From NCBI GenBank assembly GCA_017935805.1, contig JAGBGV010000123.1, positions 1-5,141 of the forward strand: a stretch of 5,141 nt of DNA, given 5' to 3'. Positions 1 through 4,643 of the stretch are shown here, piece after piece. Made by a program: the position numbers and the translations under genes. Source of the stretch: Clostridia bacterium (GTDB taxonomy: Bacteria; Bacillota_A; Clostridia; Oscillospirales; CAG-272). The notes below the pieces were generated by a model. That model worked only from the letters and a program-made list of their open reading frames with translations, was not told where the DNA came from and made no database searches. Each line of letters opens with the position of its first letter. Position 1 is the stretch's first letter.

Positions 1-25
1 CGCCGATGCGTGTTTTTGTTTCCGA

Positions 26-107
26 TGGGGGAAGGTGGATTCGAACCACCGAAGGCGTTGCCAGCAGATTTACAGTCTGTCCCCTTTGGCCACTCGGGAA
101 TTCCCCC
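26..107 (-). tRNA. tRNA-Tyr (anticodon GTA)
   Basis: On the minus strand this folds as a class II tRNA. The acceptor stem is GGGGGAA/TTCCCCC, with a D arm containing GAGTGGCCAAAGGGG, a long variable arm as expected for bacterial tRNA-Tyr, and a T arm with GGTTCGAATCC. The 7-nt anticodon loop CTGTAAA places GTA at 71-73, reading UAU/UAC. The anticodon stem has four clear pairs plus an A.C mismatch at 27-43. The CCA tail is not encoded (positions 23-25 do not match) and must be added after transcription. The 5' base at 107 directly follows the CCA of the tRNA-Thr, so both come from one precursor. The Thr(TGT)-Tyr(GTA) order is the same as in the E. coli thrU-tyrU cluster. Confidence 0.96.
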
Positions 108-182
108 TGGAGCTGGTGATCGGAGTCGAACCAACAACCTGCTGATTACAAATCAGCTGCTCTGCCATTGAGCCACACCAGC
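108..182 (-). tRNA. tRNA-Thr (anticodon TGT), CCA encoded
   Basis: On the minus strand the acceptor stem GCTGGTG pairs with CACCAGC, followed by discriminator T and an encoded CCA (108-110). The anticodon stem GCTGA/TCAGC encloses the loop TTTGTAA, giving anticodon TGT at 148-150, which reads ACA. The T loop GGTTCGACTCC is intact. It is the first tRNA of the transcript that starts near 240. Its CCA abuts the first base of tRNA-Tyr, so a single processing cut would generate both the Thr 3' end and the Tyr 5' end. Confidence 0.96.
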
Positions 183-245
183 ATATTATATAATTTTTAC
201 GCTCACATTTTGTAGATTTTTAACTACTCTCGTGCGAACGTTGAT

Positions 246-274
246 ATTATACCATGACAGAGGTCTTTTGTCAA
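246..274 (-). promoter_or_regulatory. Consensus sigma-A promoter of the tRNA-Thr/tRNA-Tyr operon
   Basis: Read on the minus strand, TTGACA (274-269) and TATAAT (251-246) are both perfect consensus hexamers separated by exactly 17 nt. The predicted start is near 239-240, leaving a leader of about 57 nt before tRNA-Thr. A full-consensus promoter is typical of stable RNA operons. I see no other candidate serving the tRNAs; a closer TATAAT at 190-185 would start transcription inside the tRNA. Confidence 0.85.
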
Positions 275-325
275 TACCATTTTCAAAAAAACTCGATAAA
301 ATTTTTTCATGCAAAATTTCCGTCG

Positions 326-366
326 AAAACAGCGAGCTGACCGCCCAACTACGGTATAGCTCGCTG
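326..366 (-). terminator. Probable terminator downstream of murD
   Basis: The 9-nt arms CAGCGAGCT (330-338) and AGCTCGCTG (358-366) are perfect complements. A second inner stem, ACCG/CGGT (340-343/352-355), lies inside the loop. On the minus strand the structure follows the tandem TAA TAA stop of murD by a few bases and is followed by a short TTTT run (329-326). The U-tract is short, so termination may be partial and murD readthrough could reach the tRNA operon. Confidence 0.55.
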
Positions 367-372
367 ATCTTA

Positions 373-1785
373 TTATTCAAAGCAGTTTACGATCTCCTTG
401 AACCGTCTTCCACGGACCTCGAAATTGGGGAATCGGTCGAATGATGCGGATGCGGGAGAGAGGATCACGGTGTCGCCTGCCTTGGCTGCAGCTCTTGCGT
501 CGCCGATCGCACCCTCGAAATCTGCATTCATTATGATCCGCAGGCTATCTTTATGACTCTGGTAATCTGCGTGAGAAGTGATCGCGGAATAAATCTTCTC
601 GGCAGTTGCGCCTGTGAGGACTACTGTGTGTACTGTTGAAGAGAAAATCGCATCTGCCAGCGGCTCATAGGGAATATTTTTGTCGTAGCCGCCAGCTATG
701 AGGACCACAGGTCTATCGCTTATTGCCGACAAAGCCGCCGCTGTTCTTGTGGGGGAGGAGTCGATAGATCCGTTGATGTAGGTTACCCCCTCAAGCTCGC
801 GAACGAATTCAAGACGGTGCTCAACTCCGCCGAAGGTGCGAGCCACTTCGCGGATCTTCTCTACAGTTGTGTAACCGTGAGTCAGGGCGATGGCGGTCAT
901 GTAGTTGGCGGTATTGTGCAGTCCGGGGAGCTTTATGTCAGAGCGCTGCATGATCTCAATTTTGCCTTCACCCGGGAAGCTTGAGTAGATCGCGCCGTTT
1001 TCCAGCCATACCGCGCTGTCGATCTCCCGAAGAAGTCCGCTTGGCAAGGGCTCAAGAGAGAAATATGTTACGGGAGTGGCAGTTTTTTGCATTTCACGAG
1101 CGATCTCACAAGTGATGTCATTGTCTTAGTTCAGTACCGCGCGGCCTGCGTTTTTAAGAATACGCCGCTTTGCCTCGATGTACTCTTCCATTCCCGTGTG
1201 CCAGTTGAGATGATTGGGTGTGATATTGGTAATAGCCGCCACGTCGATCGGGGCATCTATGGTCATCAGCTGGAATGAGGACAGCTCAACTGCCACCGCG
1301 TCGTCTGCCTCGATCTGATGATAACGGTACAGGAGAGGCTCGCCGATGTTGCCTCCGAGAATAGTCTTTCCCACTGGAGAGAGGAGCTTTGAGGTGATGG
1401 TCGTTGTGGTTGACTTGCCGTCGCTGCCTGTTATCGCGAATGTGGGACAGGGGTGAAGTGAGAGGAACATTTCCATCTCGGAGGTGATTACGGAGCCATG
1501 TTTCCGTGCCGCTTCAAGCTCGGGAATGTCAGGGCGGATTCCGGGGGAACGGAACACTATATCCTCGTCAATGTCAGAGAGATAGTCCTCGCCTGTTATA
1601 AGCTGTGCGCCGAGGGAAAGCAGCTTTTCACCGTTCTCTCCAAGCTCGGAGAGGGATTTTTTATCGCGCACTGTCAGCTTGTCACACCAAGGGGAGATCA
1701 TCTCAGCCAGCGGCATATTTGATATACCCGCGCCGAGAAGTGACACGGATTTGCCGCAAAAATATTCTTTTAACGAAGCTTTCAT
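373..1785 (-). pseudogene. murD: UDP-N-acetylmuramoylalanine--D-glutamate ligase (MurD), broken by an in-frame TAA
   Basis: MurD is the cytoplasmic peptidoglycan-precursor enzyme that adds D-Glu to UDP-MurNAc-L-Ala using ATP. The frame from the ATG at 1785 has a GGAGGT site 5 nt upstream and spans 470 codons, the usual family length. Residues 18-23 are the N-terminal GAGISN loop and 119-126 the P-loop TGSDGKST. ELSSFQL (167-173), TPNHLNWH (189-196) and the probable carbamylated lysine K206 mark the ATPase domain. HRLEF (323-327), AGGYDKN (364-370) and SPASASFDRF (443-452) mark the C-terminal D-Glu domain. Codon 220 (1128-1126) is TAA, in the same frame, where I expect Tyr in an LNYDND-like motif. 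The product would be 219 residues with no C-terminal domain. Downstream residues look well conserved apart from Gly339 in the usual NDS motif. This could be a real nonsense mutation, a sequencing error or, less likely, readthrough. The family is certain; functional status is not. Confidence 0.9.
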
Positions 1786-1820
1786 AAAAAACCTCCGATA
1801 ACTGTTTGTCATATACAGTA

Positions 1821-1849
1821 ATTATATACCAAAAAATCTGTTTTGGCAA
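1821..1849 (-). promoter_or_regulatory. murD promoter
   Basis: On the minus strand TTGCCA (1849-1844) and a perfect TATAAT (1826-1821) are 17 nt apart. The predicted start near 1814 gives a leader of about 30 nt that contains the GGAGGT ribosome site (1791-1796). An 18-bp inverted repeat, CCAAAA-6-TTTTGG (1829-1846), overlaps the -35 and spacer and could be an operator. A second weak inverted repeat (ACTGT/ACAGT, 1801-1819) lies just downstream of the start. Confidence 0.7.
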
Positions 1850-1855
1850 CAAGTA

Positions 1856-1884
1856 TTGAAGTAAAAAACAGTCGCCCTTATGCT
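1856..1884 (+). promoter_or_regulatory. Possible mazF promoter, divergent from murD
   Basis: TTGAAG (1856-1861) and TATGCT (1879-1884) are separated by 17 nt, each matching the consensus at four of six positions. If real, transcription starts near 1891 with a leader of about 115 nt, and its -35 lies 7 nt from the murD -35. It is the best candidate in the 1813-2006 intergenic region but is weak, and I cannot exclude another start. Confidence 0.3.
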
Positions 1885-2006
1885 CTCTCTCGCATATACT
1901 GCCCATGAAAGTGAAATTTCCCATATGGACCATGACTAAATCGTGTCTCTGTTGCAAATAATATTTCATGAAAGCAAAGGATAGCATCAGAAAGGAATGA
2001 GGTAAA

Positions 2007-2357
2007 GTGACGATCAAGCGAGGGGATATCTACTACGCTGACCTTAGCCCTGTGATAGGAAGTGAGCAGGGTGGCATCAGACCTGTACTTATAGTTCAGA
2101 ACGACGTTGGAAACCGTCACAGTCCGACTGTTATAGCGGCGGCGATCACCAGCAGAATGGGTAAAACGAAGCTGCCGACACATATTGACATATACGCCGA
2201 GCAGGTGGGGCTTCAGAAGGATTCGGTGGTACTGCTGGAGCAGATGCGGACCATTGACAAGAAACGGCTTGGTGAGAAAATGGGGCATCTGGACGAGGCT
2301 ACCATGACCGCGGTGAATAATGCGATTGGAATAAGCTTGGGACTGAGGCTTGAATAA
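2007..2357 (+). CDS. mazF: MazF/NdoA (EndoA)-type mRNA interferase toxin
   Basis: The 116-residue protein resembles Bacillus NdoA end to end and has the same length. MazF toxins are dimeric SH3-like-barrel endoribonucleases that cut single-stranded mRNA at short motifs; the Bacillus enzyme cuts at UACAU. Residues 5-13 (RGDIYYADL), 18-33 ([15 protein letters not shown]) and 35-48 are family hallmarks. Arg25 and Thr48 match the catalytic Arg/Thr pair. [20 protein letters not shown] forms the C-terminal core. The start is GTG with a TGAGGT site only 3 nt upstream; an ATG nine bases earlier runs into TGA in its frame, so GTG is the only sensible start. In Bacillus the gene follows its antitoxin ndoAI/mazE. 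Here the 194-bp upstream gap has no MazE-size frame and the next gene, murD, is divergent, so the toxin seems unpaired locally. The reading frame is intact, ending in TAA. Confidence 0.96.
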   Translation: MTIKRGDIYYADLSPVIGSEQGGIRPVLIVQNDVGNRHSPTVIAAAITSRMGKTKLPTHIDIYAEQVGLQKDSVVLLEQMRTIDKKRLGEKMGHLDEATMTAVNNAIGISLGLRLE

Positions 2358-2823
2358 GAGGTGCTCCCTCTTCACACCCCATTTCTGCCGTTTCACTCCA
2401 CCTTATCAGCTGATGGTAGGGGATGGCGTCCTCGACATCCCGCTTCAAACAAGATAAAACTGCACTTTTCCTCTTTTATCTTCAACCGGATTTTTACGTT
2501 CAACCAAAGTCACCGCTATCGCGGAGATGATAAGAGGTGTAGACGTTGACACCTCTTATCGATCACCCAACGCCAAGGGAAGAAGAGCTTGTGCTCGATT
2601 GACTCGTCAATCTTCACACTGCGCTGTTCTCCCCTTTGGAAACCCCTCTTGTTTTCCGTGAAGTTGTGAACTAACTACATCCACATCAATCAGTTTCACC
2701 TTTGTCTACCACAGACACGCCTACCTTACTTGAACTTACTCGTAAAGTTAGATTGTCACGGTCAATAAACTTTTCGATTTCTTGCAAGCATAAACTGAAT
2801 TTGGCACAAAGGTGAGGATTTTA
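2358..2823. other. Gene-less stretch rich in hairpins: candidate structured RNA or leader
   Basis: No convincing gene lies here. Ordered inverted repeats are: AAGAGG/CCTCTT (2356-2372, over the mazF stop); GGGATG/CATCCC (2420-2441); a 9-bp AAGATAAAA/TTTTATCTT (2451-2482); CCGC-TATC-GCGG (2513-2524); a 12-bp perfect stem (2529-2560); an imperfect outer stem 2573-2584/2628-2639 enclosing GAGC-TTGT-GCTC (2585-2596) and GATTGA-CTCG-TCAATC (2597-2612); GTGAACT/AGTTTCAC (2666-2699); and CACCTTTGT/ACAAAGGTG (2697-2705/2806-2814). It matches no RNA class I can recognise (not RNase P, tmRNA, SRP or a common riboswitch). The transcribed strand is unclear: wobble pairs favour plus in some helices and minus in others. 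The minus strand also reads protein-like over roughly 2414-2700 but with several stops, so a decayed gene is the alternative. Confidence 0.4.
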
Positions 2824-2845
2824 ATGAGAGAAAGTCATATTCCCG

Positions 2846-2880
2846 AAAAACAAAAAAGAGACTCCCTCGAGCCTCTTTTT
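2846..2880 (-). terminator. Strong terminator of the EamA gene, probably bidirectional
   Basis: Arms 2853-2864 (AAAAAGAGACTC) and 2869-2880 (GAGCCTCTTTTT) form a 12-bp stem with a 4-nt loop. On the minus strand the one non-Watson-Crick pair is a G.U wobble, and the stem is followed by T6, G, T5 (2857-2846). It begins 4 nt beyond the EamA stop codon. On the plus strand the same site has a single A.C mismatch and a T5 run, so it may also stop transcription coming from mazF and the structured stretch. Confidence 0.85.
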
Positions 2881-2883
2881 CAT

Positions 2884-3780
2884 TTATTGTATTTTCTTCC
2901 CGAATTTCACCTGCGAGAGGAGAATGCCGCAGAAGATCAGCACGCAGCCGATATACGCAGTGATTGACATTTTCTCATTCAGAATTATTGCGCCGCCGAC
3001 AGCTGAAAACACCGCTTCCGTTGAGAGGATGATGGACGCGGAGGTTGGTTCGCTGTGCTTTTGACCGAGAACCTGACAGGTGTACGCCACGCCAACGGAC
3101 ATAAGACCGCAATACAGCACCGGAATGAGTGCCTCGTTGAGCTGTGCCATGGTGGGAGATTCAAAAATCAGCATTCCCACAAGATTGAAGAGTGTACAAA
3201 CCCCAAACTGCGTCATTGAGAAGCGGAGAGAGTACATCTTCTGACCGAAGGTGTCGATTATCAGTATATGTATTGAGAAAAGGACCGCGCAGCAGATCAG
3301 CAGAATATCCCCTTTGGTGAAGGTAAGCCGTCCGCCATTCATGCACACGAGAAACAGACCGCCAACACCGAATATAGCGCCGATCCAGGTCTGGAGCCCT
3401 GTCTTTTTCTTCAGAAATATGCCGATTATGGGCACAAGCACCATGTAAAGACCGGTGATGAATCCGGATTTGCCTGCTGCAGCTGACGGGTCAGCCATTT
3501 CAACTCCAAGCTGCTGGAGATATGAAGCGGTTGCCAAAACGATACCCGCAACTACCCCGACTGCCAAGGTGTTTTTCATCATCGCCTTGTCCCGGGCGTT
3601 TCTTTCAAAAATCAGAATTACGGGAATTAGTGACAGCGTGCCCAACAGATAGCGAGAGAAATTGAAGTAGAACGCGGGCATTGAGTCTGCGCCCATTCGC
3701 TGCGCAACGAAGGCAAAGCCCCATACCACTGCCGCAGTTACAAGGAAGATTATCCCTTTCATTGAGTTTTGTTTTTTCAT
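2884..3780 (-). CDS. EamA/DMT-superfamily membrane transporter
   Basis: The 298-residue protein is an inner-membrane permease of the drug/metabolite transporter superfamily, with ten predicted hydrophobic helices (roughly 8-27, 37-58, 71-89, 103-122, 130-147, 157-176, 185-205, 218-235, 246-266, 272-290). They form the two tandem five-helix EamA repeats. Family marks include VVWGFAFVAQR near the N-terminus and SEPTSASIILSTEAVFSAVGG at the start of the last helix pair. Members export amino acids, metabolites or drugs; nothing here fixes the substrate. I chose the ATG at 3780, with GAGGTG 5 nt upstream. A longer frame reaching 3870 would translate the promoter and the 36-bp repeat and is not credible. 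The gene is a single transcription unit between its own promoter (3811-3839) and terminator (2846-2880). Confidence 0.93.
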   Translation of the reverse strand: MKKQNSMKGIIFLVTAAVVWGFAFVAQRMGADSMPAFYFNFSRYLLGTLSLIPVILIFERNARDKAMMKNTLAVGVVAGIVLATASYLQQLGVEMADPSAAAGKSGFITGLYMVLVPIIGIFLKKKTGLQTWIGAIFGVGGLFLVCMNGGRLTFTKGDILLICCAVLFSIHILIIDTFGQKMYSLRFSMTQFGVCTLFNLVGMLIFESPTMAQLNEALIPVLYCGLMSVGVAYTCQVLGQKHSEPTSASIILSTEAVFSAVGGAIILNEKMSITAYIGCVLIFCGILLSQVKFGKKIQ

Positions 3781-3810
3781 TAATTCACCTCTATGTGTGA
3801 TTCTATCACC

Positions 3811-3839
3811 AATATAACATATTTGGCGAAAAAAGTCAA
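3811..3839 (-). promoter_or_regulatory. EamA gene promoter with extended -10
   Basis: On the minus strand TTGACT (3839-3834), a 17-nt spacer and TGTTATATT (3819-3811) form an extended -10 promoter, with a start near 3804. A 13-bp palindrome, GTGAT-TCT-ATCAC (3797-3809), sits on the predicted start and could be an operator. The spacer resembles that of the promoter at 4451-4479, as if both derive from one duplicated module. Confidence 0.75.
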
Positions 3840-3848
3840 TAAACCCGC

Positions 3849-3884
3849 ACCTGATCCTGCTGCGTTTCACTTGCAGGGCAAGTT
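3849..3884. repeat. 36-bp direct repeat, copy 1
   Basis: This is identical over 36 bp to 4509-4544, exactly 660 bp away in the same orientation. It lies between the terminator of the unknown gene (3903-3939) and the -35 of the EamA promoter. The right half is an inverted repeat, ACTTGC-AGG-GCAAGT (3869-3883). A competing stem, CCTGC/GCAGG (3856-3860/3873-3877), shares bases with it. Similarity continues weakly on both sides, into GGTTTAT near the promoter and GAT.GAG near the terminator. Confidence 0.9.
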
Positions 3885-3902
3885 AGATCGAGGGGTATCG
3901 CC

Positions 3903-3939
3903 AAAACAGAAAAGCCCACTCGGGCAGTGAGTGAGCTTT
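3903..3939 (-). terminator. Terminator of the unknown gene at 3951-4370
   Basis: Arms 3911-3921 and 3929-3939 pair over 11 bp (AAAGCTCACTC with GAGTGGGCTTT on the minus strand, one U.G wobble) around a 7-nt loop. The run TTTTCTGTTTT follows. The hairpin begins about 11 nt after the TGA stop at 3951. The wobble pairs only on the minus strand, which supports this orientation. Confidence 0.82.
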
Positions 3940-3950
3940 ATGTTTCAGGG

Positions 3951-4370
3951 TCAATCCTCAAGATCGTTATAGATTTTTTCGTATGTTTGAATCATTGTGA
4001 CAATAGTTTGCTCTCTGCGACAGAATGCACTGCAGACAGATTCGATCGCTTCCTTTCGTGCGTCTCCATCCATGTCGATGTGTTCCTGACAAACAGAATA
4101 TATTGCATCGGTCAAGCTGGACAGTGCATTACTGTCACCCAGCAACTGCTCCTGAAGCTTTACGATCTGCTCGAATGCTTCTCTTTTGGTGAGTGCTTTA
4201 TTTTCCATTTTATTTTCCTCCAAATATTGTTTCGGAGGACACGCAAGGCATATTTTGTTTTCACCTACGAAGCGTGCCCTGCCGTTTTTCACAAGACCTT
4301 TTGCCCGTTTGGGGTAGGTCGCTTCATATTCGTTTCCTTGCTCATCAACAACAATAATGTTTTTTTCGAT
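3951..4370 (-). CDS. Unknown small protein with YPKRAKGLVKNGRARF segment; start codon apparently lost
   Basis: The frame is open from 4439 but has no ATG, GTG or TTG before a GTG at 4292. The N-terminal part reads EKNIIVVDEQGNEYE, then YPKRAKGLVKNGRARFV and ENKICLACPP, which I associate from memory with a recurring Ruminococcus-type family. The expected first codon is ATC (4370-4368), placed 8 nt after AAGGGGG, so ATG to ATC loss is likely. From that point the protein is 139 residues. The C-terminal part (from residue 55, ATG at 4208) is charged and helical, ending YEKIYNDLED. That ATG has its own GGAGG 8 nt upstream (4217-4221), so an 85-residue product could still be made. Cys41 and Cys44 form a CxxC followed by PP. 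Basic residues 21-33 could bind nucleic acid, but the function is unknown. The gene has its own promoter (4451-4479) and terminator (3903-3939) and is flanked by the 36-bp repeats. Confidence 0.65.
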   Translation of the reverse strand: MEKNIIVVDEQGNEYEATYPKRAKGLVKNGRARFVGENKICLACPPKQYLEENKMENKALTKREAFEQIVKLQEQLLGDSNALSSLTDAIYSVCQEHIDMDGDARKEAIESVCSAFCRREQTIVTMIQTYEKIYNDLED

Positions 4371-4436
4371 GGGTGTCGCCCCCTTGCATTGATTTGCTTT
4401 TTGTGAATGTCGTTTTTTGTTATGGGTACCGTCCCC
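4359..4436. repeat. Imperfect tandem repeat around the expected start of the unknown gene
   Basis: Positions 4359-4383 and 4412-4436 match at 19 of 25 bases, 53 bp apart. Each has a T run followed by ATGGGT, a variable core and CCCC (ATGGGTACCGTCCCC and ATGGGTGTCGCCCCC on the plus strand). On the minus strand the copies cover the leader and the ribosome-site/start region of the gene at 3951-4370. The GGGTACCGTCCCC form resembles motifs seen near REP-type elements, but I cannot show a link. Confidence 0.4.
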
Positions 4437-4450
4437 AAATCAACAACTTT

Positions 4451-4479
4451 ATTGTAACATATCGAAAAAGTTTTGTCAA
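4451..4479 (-). promoter_or_regulatory. Promoter of the unknown gene, extended -10
   Basis: On the minus strand TTGACA (4479-4474), a 17-nt spacer and TGTTACAAT (4459-4451) form a near-consensus extended -10 promoter. The predicted start near 4444 gives a leader of about 74 nt before the expected start codon at 4370. The spacer (TTTTTCGATATGT at its end) parallels the EamA promoter spacer (TTTTTCGCCAAATATGT). Confidence 0.82.
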
Positions 4480-4508
4480 GAGATATTCACACGGCCGATA
4501 AACCGCGA

Positions 4509-4544
4509 ACCTGATCCTGCTGCGTTTCACTTGCAGGGCAAGTT
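4509..4544. repeat. 36-bp direct repeat, copy 2
   Basis: This is identical to 3849-3884. It again lies between a minus-strand terminator (4569-4591, of the flavin reductase gene) and a minus-strand extended -10 promoter (4451-4479). Compared with copy 1 there are about 18 extra bases between the GGTTTAT flank and the -35. The inverted repeat ACTTGC-AGG-GCAAGT is at 4529-4543. Confidence 0.9.
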
Positions 4545-4568
4545 CGATTGAGTGGTGTCTGTAGAAAC

Positions 4569-4591
4569 AAAAAAAACCACGCTGTGCGTGA
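4569..4591 (-). terminator. Terminator of the flavin reductase gene
   Basis: On the minus strand TCACGC-ACA-GCGTGG (4591-4577) forms a compact stem including one U.G wobble. It is followed immediately by eight T residues (4576-4569). An A-rich run on the 5' side can pair with the T tract. It lies about 50 nt beyond the stop at 4644. Confidence 0.75.
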
Positions 4592-4643
4592 GGATTTTTA
4601 TTTAGAAGGCGTGTTGACAAAAAAGATGCCATATAAAACAATA

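Noticed and set aside
26..1128. Genetic-code reassignment or a tRNA-Tyr suppressor explaining the murD stop
   Set aside because: The tRNA-Tyr anticodon is the normal GTA, and TAA ends murD, mazF and the EamA gene in the usual way.
1905..1961. 18-codon plus-strand frame (MKVKFPIWTMTKSCLCCK) ahead of mazF as a leader peptide
   Set aside because: No ribosome site precedes it and its length is not unusual by chance; it is also far too short to be MazE.
1878..2396. 172-codon minus-strand frame over mazF
   Set aside because: It is the antisense shadow of a clearly conserved gene, with no ribosome site.
3781..3870. N-terminal extension of the EamA frame (starting MKRSRIR) to 3870
   Set aside because: It would translate the extended -10 promoter and part of the 36-bp repeat. 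The ATG at 3780 has a good GAGGTG site and begins a normal first EamA helix.
3849..4544. Integron attC sites bounding gene cassettes
   Set aside because: GTTAGAT in copy 1 resembles the attC core GTTRRRY, but copy 2 has GTTCGAT, there is no matching RYYYAAC end, and no integrase is visible.
3849..4544. CRISPR array
   Set aside because: There are only two repeat copies, 660 bp apart, with a gene between them and no spacer pattern.
4614..4643. Plus-strand TTGACA with nearby AT-rich hexamers as a promoter
   Set aside because: Spacing to TATAAA is 12 nt and to CAATAT 19 nt, and no plus-strand gene follows.
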